Below, piece by piece: positions 46,672 through 58,000 of a stretch of DNA of 64,000 nt. The DNA is from Bursaphelenchus xylophilus (taxonomy: Eukaryota > Nematoda > Chromadorea > Rhabditida > Aphelenchoididae), in contig CAJFCV020000002.1 of the NCBI GenBank assembly GCA_904066235.2, forward strand, positions 11,098,001-11,162,000, given 5' to 3'. The notes under the pieces are model-generated. The model worked only from the letters and a program-made list of their open reading frames with translations, was not told the origin of the DNA and made no database searches. Each line of letters opens with the position of its first letter. The first letter of the stretch is position 1. A program made the translations under genes and the position numbers.

Positions 46672-46810
46672 TCAGTCTGCGGGTCGTTGCGACTTGGAAT
46701 CACCCATCATGTGCGACGGTAGGCCGTGGCTAGAAATTTGGTGTGCAACTGCGGCTTTTTTCGACGAGGCGAAAGATTTTGCTGCGACGACCCGACGTTA
46801 TTCTAATAAT
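46672..46810. mobile_element. M1 MITE, subfamily B, ends degraded
   Basis: Interior CCATCATGTGCGACGGTAGG kept, both termini eroded. Confidence 0.55.
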
Positions 46811-47032
46811 ATGCGCTTCTAGAACCAACGGGCCAACACCATCCGCTAAAATTCTTGAATATGAAAAGAGACCATTTCTATACAACAACTTTATCTTCAC
46901 TACAAATTTACGTCAAAATCTGATTACAATTCTTTGATAAAACACAATAAAAAAACTTTTAAAAATCTGATATCTTCGTCTGCTGGTCTTTTACATCGTA
47001 TGATACTACATCTTTTTCCATCTATTTCACGT

Positions 47033-50000
47033 CTATTTCCACAGATCGAGAACCACTCGACCCTTCAGTTTGCCGGCTTTCAGCTCGTCCAGCGTCTCAT
47101 TCAGCTTGTCAAATGGCCTCACTACAATGGGGACTTTAACCAGCCCTCTGGCCACAAAATCCAACGCCTTCACCGTGTCGATGCGATTCCCCACGTACGT
47201 GGAGCGGATGTCGACCGTCCGAAACACGGTCGAAATGATGTTCAGGTTCAGTTCGCCCGGCGGCAATGACACCAAAACCACGACGCCGCGTGTGCGCACA
47301 TACTCGGCGGACTTGTTGATGGCCGCGACGGCGTTGGTGACGTTGAGGACGGCGTGTGGACCGCCCTGCGTCAGCGCCTGCACCTCCGCGACAATGTCTT
47401 TGGAGGAGAAGGGACAGACAAAGAAATCGGCGCCGAGCGCGCGACAGAACTGCTCCTTTTCCTTGGTCTCCACCGCAAGGACCTGAAAAATTTGGGGTGT
47501 GCTTGATTGGAGGGTAAAATACGGTATTATACAGTGGTTTTAGTGCAATTTTCTGGCCGATTTTTTGTTGGAAAAAATTGAAAAATCAGGAAAACTTTTT
47601 TTGAAAGTAAAATACGGTGCTGAAAGTTGTTGCAGTTAAATTTTCTGACCGATTTTTAGTCGGAAAAAATGTGAAAAATCAGGAAAAATATTTTCGAAAG
47701 TAAAATACAGTATTGGCCAGTTGTTCTAATACAATTTTCTGACCGATTTTTTGTTTTAACAAGATTGAAAAATCAAGAAATTCCATTTTAAAGTAAAATA
47801 CGGAACTTGGAAGTTGTACAGGGTGGTTCAGCCGAAGCTTCCATCCTTATTTCAAGTATTTCTCCGCCGATAATGCACCAATTTTTATAAAATTTATATC
47901 AAATTGAAGCTGATGTTCTCCATTTTTTGTCCACCAAATATGACAGGCCCAAGTTCAAGGATACCCCCGTACTGACCTTTGACATTTTCATTCCAAATTT
48001 TGGAGCCCGAAATCGGTGAAACATAGCAAATTTTTGGAATGATTTTCAATTGAGTTTCTCGGACTTGGAAAATTTTAGGATTTCCGGCAAAAACAAAGTC
48101 GCCAAATTCGATGAAAATTTTTAAAAAAAGGTAAGGTTTACAGAAGTAGCAAGTGCCTAAAAAGCATATTTCAATCCGGCGCGGGCCGGCGCGGCACCAA
48201 ATCGAACGATTGAAAACGAAAGCTCTTTTCTCGAGCAATCCAGGACTTACAACTCGTTATTTATCTTCAGGGTGGATTTCGTCATCCACATAGACAGTTT
48301 CGCCCATTTGTTCGTATTTTTTAAAATTTCGATTAACGAAGCCTATTACCCCAGAACACAAGAGCGATGCCTTCAGATTAATTAGGAGTATTCCGTTGAC
48401 TGCCGTCAATTTTTTCACCTACATCTAAATGTCTTATTTAGCCAAAGACTCGAATATTTTCCAAGTCCGAGAAACTCAATTGAAAATCATTCCAAAAATT
48501 TTCTAAGTTTCACCGATTTCGGGCTCCAAAATTTGGAATGAAAATGTCAAAGGTCAGTATGGGGGTATTCTTGAACTGGGGCCTGTCATATTTGGTGGAC
48601 AAAAAATGGGGAACCTCAGCTCCAATTTGATATAAATTTTATAAAAATTGGTGCATTATCGGCGGAGAAATACTTGAAATAAGGATGGAAGCTTCGGCTG
48701 AACCACCCTGTAGTAGTATGATTTTCTGACCGATTTTTAGCCGGAAAAAATTTGAAAAATCAAAAAAACTATTTTTGAAAGTAAAATACGGTGTATCACA
48801 GTTGTTCAATTACAATTTTCTGACCGCTTTTTTTGCTCAAAAAATTTGACAAATCAAGAAATTAGCTTATAAAGTAAAATACGGAAGTTAGAACTTTCCG
48901 ATTTTTTCCTGGAAAAACTTGTAAATGTCGTTGCTAAGGTAAAATACGGTCGCAGTAAATCTCTGGCGATTTTCTGGCTGACTTTTAGCGGGAAAAAAGT
49001 GCGAACATCAGGAAATTTTATGAAAAATACGGGTCTGGCTTGAAACAAAATTTTGACTAATTTTTGTCGGAAAAAAATTTGAAAAATCAAAAAAATTTTG
49101 CTTTTCAAGACAAAATACGGGCTTAGCAGATACAATTCATCAAAAATTTCCGACCGGTTTTTTGCTGGAAAAAACTCAAAAAAAACTATTTTTTACATTT
49201 TTTTGTAATTTTTTAATTGAAAAAATTTGAGAAAATTAAAAATTTGATTTACAGGGGAAGTACCCCAAGTGCCACGCTCAGATTTTGATGAAACTTGGCG
49301 CAAATTCCGAATGATTTTTTCTAAAATATATGCGAGAATCCTAGCTCGCGCTTGGCAGAAACGGTAGAGATTTTTCGGTCGAAAGTCGAAAAAAATTTGA
49401 GACTTTTTGTCGAATTTCAAAAAATATTTTTTTGTCACAAAAATTTTGAAAAGAAATTTTTAAAAAAGTTTAAAATACGATTAATTGAACTTCACTTGTT
49501 CTAAATTTTAATTATTTGTTCCAATAAATCAAAAAAGGAAACTTTATGGTTTTTTACCTGGAATCCCATAGCCTTTGCGTACTGAATGCACAGACTTCCC
49601 AATCCGCCGCCAGCTCCATTAATCGCCACAATATCGCCGGCTTGCGCTCCGGACACCAACAGCGCCTTGTAGACGGTCAAACCGGCGCAAAGGATGGGCG
49701 CAGCCTGCGCCAAGTCAAGTCCATCCGGAATTTTGATGGCTTCATTTTCGCGCATCAGACAGTATTGTTGGAAAGAGCCGTGTCTGGAGAAGCCGGAGTT
49801 GATGGCGTCCGGGCAATTGGGCTCAAACCCACGCCGACACATCTCACAGTTGTTACAGGTCCCGTTGATCCACTGGAAAAGATTATATATCTTTTATTAA
49901 CCTTTGATTTTTTTGAAAGACAAAAAAAATTTTGAACTTTTTTTGAAATTTTTTAATTTTTTAAATAAAAAAAAGTAGTTTTTCCAAAATTTTTACCAAA

Positions 50001-50573
50001 CTTGTTCCAAATGTAGAGCAGAATTTTCTTCTTTATATCCGAGATTTTTTAGCTTCAAATTTACAGAAACGATAGTAAGACCTCTATACAACAAAACTTT
50101 TCTATAACGGACAATTTTAACGGTCCTACAGGCTAATTTTACCCCAAAACAAACCTCTCTACAACGAACTCCTTCTATAACAAATATTTTTTTACTCCCC
50201 TGAAATTCGTTCTGCAAAGGCTTTGCTGTATTAAAAAAATATTTCTCCAATTTTCCACCCCGCAAAGTCATCAAAAATTCTCGTATTTTACCTTGACTCC
50301 AACCTTATCTCCAACCTTCAGATACTTCGCATTGCTTCCCAACTTAACGACCACTCCAGCGCCCTCATGCCCTCCAACACACGGGAATTTCTGCGGGCCG
50401 TCGAAGAGGCCTTTCCAGATACTCAGATCCGAATGGCAGACGCCGGTGTACAACACTTTGATCAGCACATCGTCAGCTTCGGGCTCGGGGACGGGAAGTT
50501 CGCGGATGGAAATGGGCGAGTTGTGCTTGTCATAAGCGGCCGCTCTTTGGGTCTTGGGAATCGTCTCGGTCAT
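47033..50573 (-). CDS. Zinc alcohol dehydrogenase, sodh-1/sodh-2 type (copy 2)
   Basis: Three exons (50573-50292, 49872-49558, 47482-47033), all phase 0, 348 aa. Zinc and cofactor motifs as in a yeast-type ADH: TGVCHSD, GGHEGAG, APILCAG; structural zinc lobe CNNCEMCRRGFEPNC; nucleotide-binding NGAGGGLG. Shares intron positions and most of its sequence pattern with copy 1, so the pair arose by duplication. A TTTCTACAG acceptor lies 5 nt before the ATG. The first intron starts exactly with GTAAAATACG; the second contains a roughly 93-bp tandem array split by the foldback at 47819-48710. Confidence 0.93.
47513..49130. repeat. Tandem repeat, about 93 bp, with GTAAAATACGG in intron 2 of ADH copy 2
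   Basis: Units contain GTAAAATACGG, then ACAATTTTCTGACCGATTTT and GGAAAAAATTGAAAAATCA. Four units lie before and about four after the foldback at 47819-48710, which interrupts the array. Confidence 0.8.
47819..48710. mobile_element. Foldback element, 0.9 kb, CAGGGTGGTTCAGCC ends, TA target
   Basis: Terminal repeats CAGGGTGGTTCAGCCGAAGC and its complement extend over more than 150 bp and are flanked by TA on both sides. CAGGG-type ends with TA duplication suggest a mariner-derived non-autonomous element. It splits the 93-bp tandem array of the ADH intron. Confidence 0.85.
49249..49400. mobile_element. F4 element, left part
   Basis: Begins ACAGGGGAAGTACCCCAAGT and runs to GGTCGAAAGTCG; the rest is absent. 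Confidence 0.65.
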
Positions 50574-50594
50574 GGCTTCTGTAGAAATAAAGAT

Positions 50595-50655
50595 TATCAG
50601 TCTGTCGGGAAAATAATGAGCACAAAGTCGCTGATCGCGTCGCTGAAGTGAAAAA
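50595..50655. mobile_element. M1 left half, subfamily A
   Basis: Sits directly upstream of ADH copy 2 trans-splice site. Confidence 0.65.
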
Positions 50656-50933
50656 AATTGTGGCCAAAAAATCCACAAAGTCAAGGGAGACGTTGAGCTA
50701 AAAGTTAAAATTTTCAAAGGTCAGAACTTATACTGTCTTTAAATTTGGGACCTTTGCTTTGCCTAGTCCACACATAAGGCCCTAAAAATTTCAGCCAAGA
50801 TACTAGGTGTGCCATAAAGCCTGTGGTATTTTTTGTGCGCTCGCAGAAAAGTATCTCGCTAGTGCAGCGTTGCATGCGAAAAAAGCGATGAAAGCACTGT
50901 GCAAAACTCTACGGACTTCGTGGCGCGACCAGC

Positions 50934-51091
50934 ATCAGTCTGTCGGGAAAATAATGTGGATTTTTCGGAACAAAATATCTATCCTTGTCGCAGTGGCGCA
51001 CCAAATCCCTAGCTGCGGCTAGCCGTTGCAAAGGAGTTGATGGAAAATTTTAAGTCGCGACATGTCCACATTATTTTCCCGACAGACTGTT
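50934..51091. mobile_element. M1 MITE, subfamily B
   Basis: Both ends. Confidence 0.85.
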
Positions 51092-51127
51092 AGTCTGTCC
51101 GGAAAGTCGCTGGAGTGATTTTGGCGA

Positions 51128-51245
51128 CATGCACTGTGCGAAAACAAAGGTTTATTCTGCACTGTGCAATTTTTTGTTTTTTGCACCGTGCAAATGTCTT
51201 TTTTGGGCTGTCGCTCGCACCCTGACTTTTTCGCACAGTGCAATC
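51128..51245. repeat. Cluster of GCACNGTGC words
   Basis: Four copies within 120 bp, directly after an M1 element, with T, C and A centres. Confidence 0.7.
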
Positions 51246-52250
51246 TTCAAAAATGTGTCTTGCCACTTTCCGGACGACTCGTAGCTTTTTCGCTAAAAAA
51301 AATCGCCTAAAAACATGTCAAAATGTTTCAGCAACCAACCTATATGTATATGTTTACCTCCATCGAACTTTGTGTGTATTTATACCCCACCGGCGTGCAA
51401 AACAAGTGCGATTCCACGCTGATAAGGCTTCATCGAGGCCACAGCCGAAGCCGAATCCACGCCTCTGAGCAGAGAGCTTGAGCTCTGCGACTAATGTTGG
51501 TGAATGTTTCCTGAACTCGATAAAAACAACATGTTCGGGGAGCCGTGCACACATGGGTGTGGAATTATTGTTTTGGCGTTGAAAAGTGGATTTTGACGTT
51601 GTGGTCGAGCCTATGGATGAGAAACAGTAGGCAACGATTCAATTGCCGACGGCGCAAAAGGACTGTGAGTCTGCGAACTTGACAATTTTTTAACCCGGGC
51701 TAACAGGGAAGTACTCCAAGTGCGACGCTCAGATTATGATGAAACTTGGCACAAATTTAGAATAATTTTTTCTAAGATATATACGAGAATCCTAGCTCGC
51801 GCTTTGCAGAAACAACCGAGATTTTTTTGATCGAAAGTCGGCCAAAATTTAGGACTTTTTGCCGAATTTCGGCACGAAACGTTTTATGCCTATTTCAACC
51901 GTAAACGATAATATTTTTACAAAAAATCAAATTTTTCCGCACGAAACTGCCAAAGTTATGGCCAAAAAGAGCGTTCCTCTCTGACCGCTCTCCACGTTTA
52001 GCGTGCTCTCTCGGCGGCAAAAGTGGTTTGATATCTCGGCGGCACCCGCAAAGCGCGAGCTAACGAGGGAATGGTCTGAACTTCCTCCAGCGTTTGGGAA
52101 AATGACTAGTACAGGTGGATAGAGCATGTCAACTTTGGTAAAACGAGCCATTTTCCAGCTGCGGAATAAGCCCGGCCGAAGAGAAAAATCGACCGAAAGT
52201 TCCACGAAAATTTCCTCTTTCTCTTCCCTCGGAAAAGAAGAGCGGTCCCC

Positions 52251-52325
52251 AATGGTTCGGTTAGCCGAGTGGATTAAGCATCCGCTCGGCATTCTTTTGG
52301 GGGTTGGTTCGATTCCGGGGTCTCG
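52251..52325 (+). other. tRNA-like sequence (long-arm type) in foldback left arm
   Basis: GTTAGCCGAGTGGATTAAGC looks like the D-arm/A box of a Leu/Ser tRNA, and GGTTCGATTCC is a perfect B box about 34 bp downstream. No full cloverleaf could be drawn with confidence. Confidence 0.5.
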
Positions 52326-52580
52326 CGAAGGACCGAGCAAGATCAAACTCTAACAATCAAAAAAAAATTATTTTGCCTTTTCAAAGTCAAGTCTATCACC
52401 AAACCAGTGTAACTTCGCCGTTCCATCGCTTTGAAAGTTCGGAAGCACCCAAAAATGCATTTGTTGACGATTATTGTTTTGGTATAATGCCCCTATAAAA
52501 CGTATAAAAATGGCAAAATATTTTTTTGGGTTGAGAGTTTGATCTTGCTCATCAAAGGCTTATCATGGTCCTTCCACGAG

Positions 52581-52653
52581 ACCCCGGAACCGAACCAACC
52601 CCCAAAAGAGTACCGAGCGGATGTTTTATCCACTCGGCTAACTGAACCATTGG
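52581..52653 (-). other. tRNA-like sequence in foldback right arm
   Basis: Inverted partner of 52251-52325; A-box region TTAGCCGAGTGG kept, B box GGTTCGGTTCC with one change. Confidence 0.5.
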
Positions 52654-52795
52654 ACACCGCTCTTCTTTTCCGAAGGAAGAGAAAGAGGAAATTTTTGTGG
52701 AACTTTCGGTCGATTTTTCTCGTCAGCCGGGCTTATTCCGCAGCTGGAAAATGGCTCTTTTTACCAAAGTTGACATGCTCTATCCACCTGTACTA

Positions 52796-53042
52796 CAGTG
52801 AGGGACCTGATCCAATGGCAAAAAACGTCTCCTTTTGCATCCCGGAAGGGGCCAAAATGACTCCAAACCCTTCCCGTCTCTAAGCTAAAAAACTCCGCTT
52901 TGAAAAGCGCGCCCTTTCCTTCAAGGCGGGATCTTCAAATCGGGGTTTTTTAGCTTAGAGAAGGGAAGGGTTTGGAGACATTTTGGTCCCTTCCGGGATG
53001 CAAAATAAGTCGTTTTTTGCCATTGGATCCCGTCCCTCACTG
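52796..53042. mobile_element. P3 MITE nested in the foldback
   Basis: CAGTGAGGGACCTGATCC ... CCGTCCCTCACTG with TA at 52794 and 53043. The opposite foldback arm reads CTGTACTAGTCATT without the insert, which proves TA duplication. Confidence 0.92.
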
Positions 53043-53578
53043 TAGTCATTTTCCCAAACGCTGGGGGAAGTTCAGACCATTCCCTCGTAAGACTTTCAGG
53101 AATTGATATTTAGTCCATACCCGACGTGTGTGCAAAATTTAAAGAAAATCTGAGCGTCGCAATTGGAGTACTTCCCCTGTAAGTTTAAAGAAAATGTTAG
53201 CGTCGCAGCTCAACGACTATTGTTGATATTTTGATTTATTCCTTTTTTCTTCTCCGAAATACATTCGAAATCTTCTCGTAGAACGTACTCTACATTAGAC
53301 ACATTTTGTTTACCGCAACCTTGTTTGCAGAACTGACATTGTGGCTTATCACTACACCGCTTATCGCCACGAGTATTTTCGTTTGTAAACATAAAGAAAA
53401 ATAAAAAATTTAATTATTATTCGAACCATGTGACCCATCTTTATCTGCGAATACGTTTCTGCACCGAGAATTTTGTTTACATTGGGGTGGCGATAAGTGT
53501 TGCGCCCGGAATGGCCTCATGGAATGAGGAAACTTTTTTGAAACGAGGGTAAAATGACAATAAAAAATAGATCGAACA

Positions 53579-53660
53579 TCAGTCTGTCGGGAAAATAGTC
53601 ATCATAGTTTTAGGCCATCGTGTGGCTGAAGTGAAAAGAAATTTGATTTTGTCGCGAAGT
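53579..53660. mobile_element. M1 left half, subfamily A
   Basis: CAGTCTGTCGGGAAAATAGT to TTTTGTCGCG. Confidence 0.65.
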
Positions 53661-53739
53661 AGGGCCAGCGGCACCTCGATGGTTCGTCGAGTCTAACCAT
53701 TCCCAGGGTCAATGCGCTGACTGAAAGTTTGCCGAGAGT

Positions 53740-53899
53740 TATCAGTCTGTCGGAAAAATAACGGCGGATCGTCGCAGCAAAATGTCTCGCCTCGCCGCGA
53801 TCGCGCACCAAATCCCAAGCCGCGGCTTGCAGTCGCAAAGCGATGATGAGCGAATTCGAGGCGCGATGATCCGCCGTTTTTTTCCCGACAGACCGATAG
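53740..53899. mobile_element. M1 MITE, subfamily B
   Basis: Both ends. Confidence 0.8.
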
Positions 53900-54046
53900 T
53901 TGAAAATGATAGGGCGCAGCTCGGAGAGCTTGCACGGGACCATCTCGAAGACGCCTCGGAAAACAAGCTTTCCCGGTTCACCGGAGCCAACTTCAATTCA
54001 ATTCAATTTATTTACACTAATCACCTGCAAAAAATCATAGAGTGTA

Positions 54047-54420
54047 TCATAACGGTTTCCATTGTCCGGTCAGTGTAAGATCGCTCCACCGAAGGCCATG
54101 ATTCTTGCCAGTATCGTCGATCCATCTCATCCTGAAGCGCCCAAACGGTCGTGTATAGGGGGATGTCGAATTCATGCTGATCACTTCCGTTTCCAACGAT
54201 TTCTTGAATTGCTTCAATTTTCCCTCGGTTTGGATTGATCTAACATTGACACCATGAACTTGAAATCCATTACGATGAAGAGCTACTGTCCCAGGCGAAG
54301 CCCTTTGTGCCCGCAACGGCATGGGTGGACAGGAAAACCGACCGCTCTCCAGGAAGAAAAAATCGGAATCCCGGAGCCAACTTTCATTCAGGAAATTGGC
54401 CCCAAATTTCATCAAGATCT
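54047..54420 (-). pseudogene. Coding-like relic, possibly from a non-LTR retrotransposon
   Basis: One minus-strand frame holds NVRSIQTEGKLKQF and, soon after, RFRMRWIDDTGKNHGLRW. The first resembles an endonuclease start and the second the RxRW.DD...AG..W tail common in LINE proteins, so a copy with most of its interior deleted is plausible. A second frame on the same strand (GKIEAIQEIVGNGSDQ ... DEMDRRYWQESWPS) is also open and has good codon use, so the assignment is weak. Neighbouring DNA to 53900 is likewise coding-like. Confidence 0.3.
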
Positions 54421-54427
54421 GAGCTTT

Positions 54428-54651
54428 GCACGTCAAACTGAGATGAGCTAAAACAGTCCGGTGAATGGATTGGCAATTTGCCAAAAAAAGACGCGAAAAA
54501 ACGTTTTGTCGGGGAAGAAATGGGGAATTTTTGGGCGAGAGAGTACGCTTTTGAGTGTCTTTTTTCTCTCTTTCTATGCGAAATCAAGACGAAGTGTAAA
54601 AAACCGATAGCGAAGAGTCTATTCCGGTCACCGGACTCCTCAGTTTGACGT
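54428..54651. mobile_element. F6 MITE, second copy
   Basis: Near-identical to 8574-8794 along its length, same orientation; right end one base changed (GACGTTCG). Confidence 0.75.
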
Positions 54652-54862
54652 TCGTTGCACTTGCAGCCCTTTTTCTGTAAAAAGATAACGGAAAAGAATT
54701 CAAATTATTTATTTTTGTATCATCCAAAATATCCAATAATAATATCATTCCCACGAACAAAAAACTTATATAAAATTTTGAATATTCAAATTAATTAAAA
54801 ATCCAAAAAGAGGAACAAACTTTCAGGTATATAGATTTACAACTCCCATACTATGCTGTCTT

Positions 54863-55018
54863 TATCAGTCTGTCGGGAAAATAATGTGCATTGATCGCAT
54901 CGAGAATCGCATCGCCGCCGAGAAAATGAATTGTGTCGCGACAAAATCAAATTTCTTTTCACTTTAGCGACACGACTGGCTTAGCGACATTGTGCTCATT
55001 ATTTTCCCGACAAACTGA
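54863..55018. mobile_element. M1 MITE, subfamily A
   Basis: Both ends; 38 bp past the stop of the PTB-adaptor gene, so probably in its 3' UTR. Confidence 0.85.
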
Positions 55019-55055
55019 AAACCAATCAAAAATGGAAAAATATTGTAATTTGAGG

Positions 55056-58000
55056 TCAATGTTTTCGGATGAATCGACTGTTCCGCAGCTTTTCGGCCGC
55101 TTTCTGCTTGACATTCGAGAATTGCTCGAGGGCTTTGGTCTTGTTGAAGTCGATGAGCGCATAATTGACGCGACTAGAAGGTGGGGCCGACAGAACGGAG
55201 CGATCGCCCATCGAAGGGGACGCTGAGATTACCGAGGAGCAATCGGAACGTTGACTGATCGAAGGGGGTCTGAAAAACGAGGTTTTAGAAGATTCGAGGT
55301 AATTAGAACATGGCTGAATTTTGAGGATTTTGTATGTGGCATATACTGACAGTACTCCAAGTGCGACGCTCAGATTTTCTTTAAATTTTGCACACACATC
55401 GGGTATGGACTAAATATGAATTCATGAAAGTTTTAGTTCGCGCTTTGCCGGCGCCGCCGAGATATCGAACGATTTTTGCCGCCGAGAGAGCACGCTAAAC
55501 GTGGAGAGCGGTCAGAGAGAAACACCTTTTTGGCCATAACTTTGGCAGTTTCGAGCGGAAAAATTTGATTTTTTGTAGAAATATTATCCTTTACGGTAGA
55601 ATTAGGCATGAAAATTTTCGTGCCGAAATTCGGCAAAAAGTCCTAAATTTTGGCCGACTTTCGATCTAAAAATCTCGGTTGTTTCTGCAAAGCGCGAGCT
55701 AGAATTCTCGCATATATCTTAGAAAAAATTATTCTAAATTTGTGCCAAGTTTCATCAAAATCTGAGCGTCGCACTTGGGGTACTTCCCCTGTGAATATAT
55801 TTAATGAAATTCGAAAAATTTTTTATTTTCAAAATTTTTCCAACTTTATATTTTGCAACAAAAAATGGCTGCCCTTCCCTAACAACCATTAAGCTTCATT
55901 GCCAGCCATAAAAACGCTGTTTTGACAAGACATTTAGAACCAAGATTAATCGAGTCCTCCGTCTTTCTTTGTTCAGAAAAAATTTAGTTTGAAATAAATC
56001 TTGTCCGCGAGATGTTTGGATTAAACTTTTAAAATCTCCCGTTTCTCCCCAAAAATTTAATTAACCTCCCGATCAAAGGGATAGGAACTGAATTAAGAGG
56101 GAAATTCAGAGGCAAATTGACTTGAGGCCACTCACCGTTTGGTCAGTTCGATGGGTCCATTCGGAGGATTGGAAGGGGGCTGTGGTCGATTGGAAAGAGG
56201 TACCTGGAAAGAATAATGTGTTGGAAAAGTGTGTGAAATACGAAGAAGAAGTCATTTGATGACTAAAATTCTTATTAACACAATTTTTTCGTCCATTTGA
56301 GGCCATAAAACAGAATGCCAATTTTGGCGGGAAATTTGAAATTTAAATTTTGTAAAAGTAAATTTTTCCAAAAATGGCTGTATTAGAGTGTAAGACGTTC
56401 TGCTAACATGATCTTACACGGAAAAAAAACTATTTTCAGTTCGTATAAGGCCATAAAACAGAATGCCAATTTTGGCGGAAAATTTGAAATTTAAATTTTG
56501 TAAAAGAAAATTTGCCCAAAGGTGGTTTTATTCGAGTATGTATAAAACGTCCTGACTGAATAAAAAATAAATTTAAGCCGACTAGAAGTCCACCTTTACA
56601 AATTTTCGAATTCCCCGCCAAAATTTGGCATTCCGTTTCAATTCATAAAAACGGTTGAAAATTAAAAGAATGGTAAAATACGCGGTCTCTTGATCTTTTA
56701 TTTGAAATGTTAAAAACATATAAATTGCGGAAAATCCAAAAATTCAAATTTCCCGCCAATTTTTGGCATTCCGTTTCAACCTCTAAAAATTCAAGAAATC
56801 TAACATAAATTGTAAAATACGAGCACATCAGCAAGTCTTTCATTTTAAATGTAAAAAAGACCGCTTTCCAAACAAAATAAGCACAAAATTACCTGTATAT
56901 ACTCCATGGGAGGTTTTTGTGGGACGGGGATTGGCCTGGCCGGCTGCGCATTCGTCGACGCCGGTCTGCCACGATCAATGGCCGGAAAACTCTCTCCGGG
57001 CGGATCGAATGCCTGCGGTTTTGTTGGAGTGGCAATCATCGACTGTGTCATCGATTGTGTCATGAACGGCGCAACCGGCTGAATTCTCGCTCTTGGCGGA
57101 ACTCGCGCCGACGCTGAGCTCATCAAGTCGGACGCGACGCTGGTCTCGCGGTAGTAGCGTGGGTCGGGGAGTTCGACGTTCACGTAGGAATGGTATTTCA
57201 GTTGATCGGAGAGTGGAGGCGCCGGATACGGGCGCATATAGCGCTCGGAGCCGCAGGACTGGTAGGTCTCATAGCCGTTGTTGATGATATGCTCGTTTCT
57301 GGAAAAAATTGGATTAGTAAAGGGTGAATATGAATCAAAAGCATTGCTTATTGACGTAGCAAAGTGTAGGGGTGCTTGGCAGATGATCCGCTGAGCGGAT
57401 GGTTGAAATATTTCAGAGTTTTTATATAAACCTTCAAATTCTACGAACTAGACAAAGGATCATAAGGCAACCTTCAGATCCGCTTGAAATTCTAGAGCTA
57501 CAGTCATTGCAGACCATATATTAACCCCTGAAAATTGTGGCCAAGTCTTTGCGAGCATCGCCGAGATATTCATCAATTGACGAGAGAGTATAAAAACGAA
57601 GAGAGCGGTTAGAGAAAAATTATTTTATCGTGATACTATCAGGCTGTGGGGAAAATTATGAGCGCAATGTGACTGTGCCAATCGCGTCGCTGAAGTCAAA
57701 AGCAATTTGATCGCGACAAATTTCATTTTCTCGGCGGCGATGCGATTTTCTATAAGACAAGAATTATTTTCCCGACAGACTGATACCTTTCAAATTTGAT
57801 GTGAAAACATAATTTTTTTGCAAAATATATTGTATTTAAATTTCCTTGACAGTAAAAATATAACTTTTCCAGCACGTATTTTACTTTCTTATCTTCTGTT
57901 TTCAAGTCGATCTGGCCTAATCCATCTTCCACTACCCTTTTGACGTAAATTGTTTCTGTCTCTGAATCACCAGGTGTTCGGATGTTTTTAATAGCCGTCT

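Larger units (their letters stand above)
52064..53087. mobile_element. Foldback element with TAA target duplication and tRNA-like arms
   Basis: Ends CGAGGGAATGGTCTGAAC and complement; TAA repeats at 52061-52063 and 53088-53090. Intact F4 copies elsewhere read CTAA(A/G)ACTTTCAG across this point, so the 3-bp duplication is confirmed by comparison. Three-bp TWA/TNA targets suggest a PIF/Harbinger-type origin. Each arm contains a tRNA-like block, and a P3 element is inserted near the right end. Confidence 0.85.
51703..53181. mobile_element. F4 element split by nested insertions
   Basis: F4 halves 51703-52063 and 53088-53181 are separated by the tRNA-bearing foldback. Confidence 0.85.

Noticed and set aside
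53210..53392. 60-codon Cys-containing minus-strand ORF
   Set aside because: No signal peptide in frame, no similarity I recognise and next to repeat ends; too little to call.
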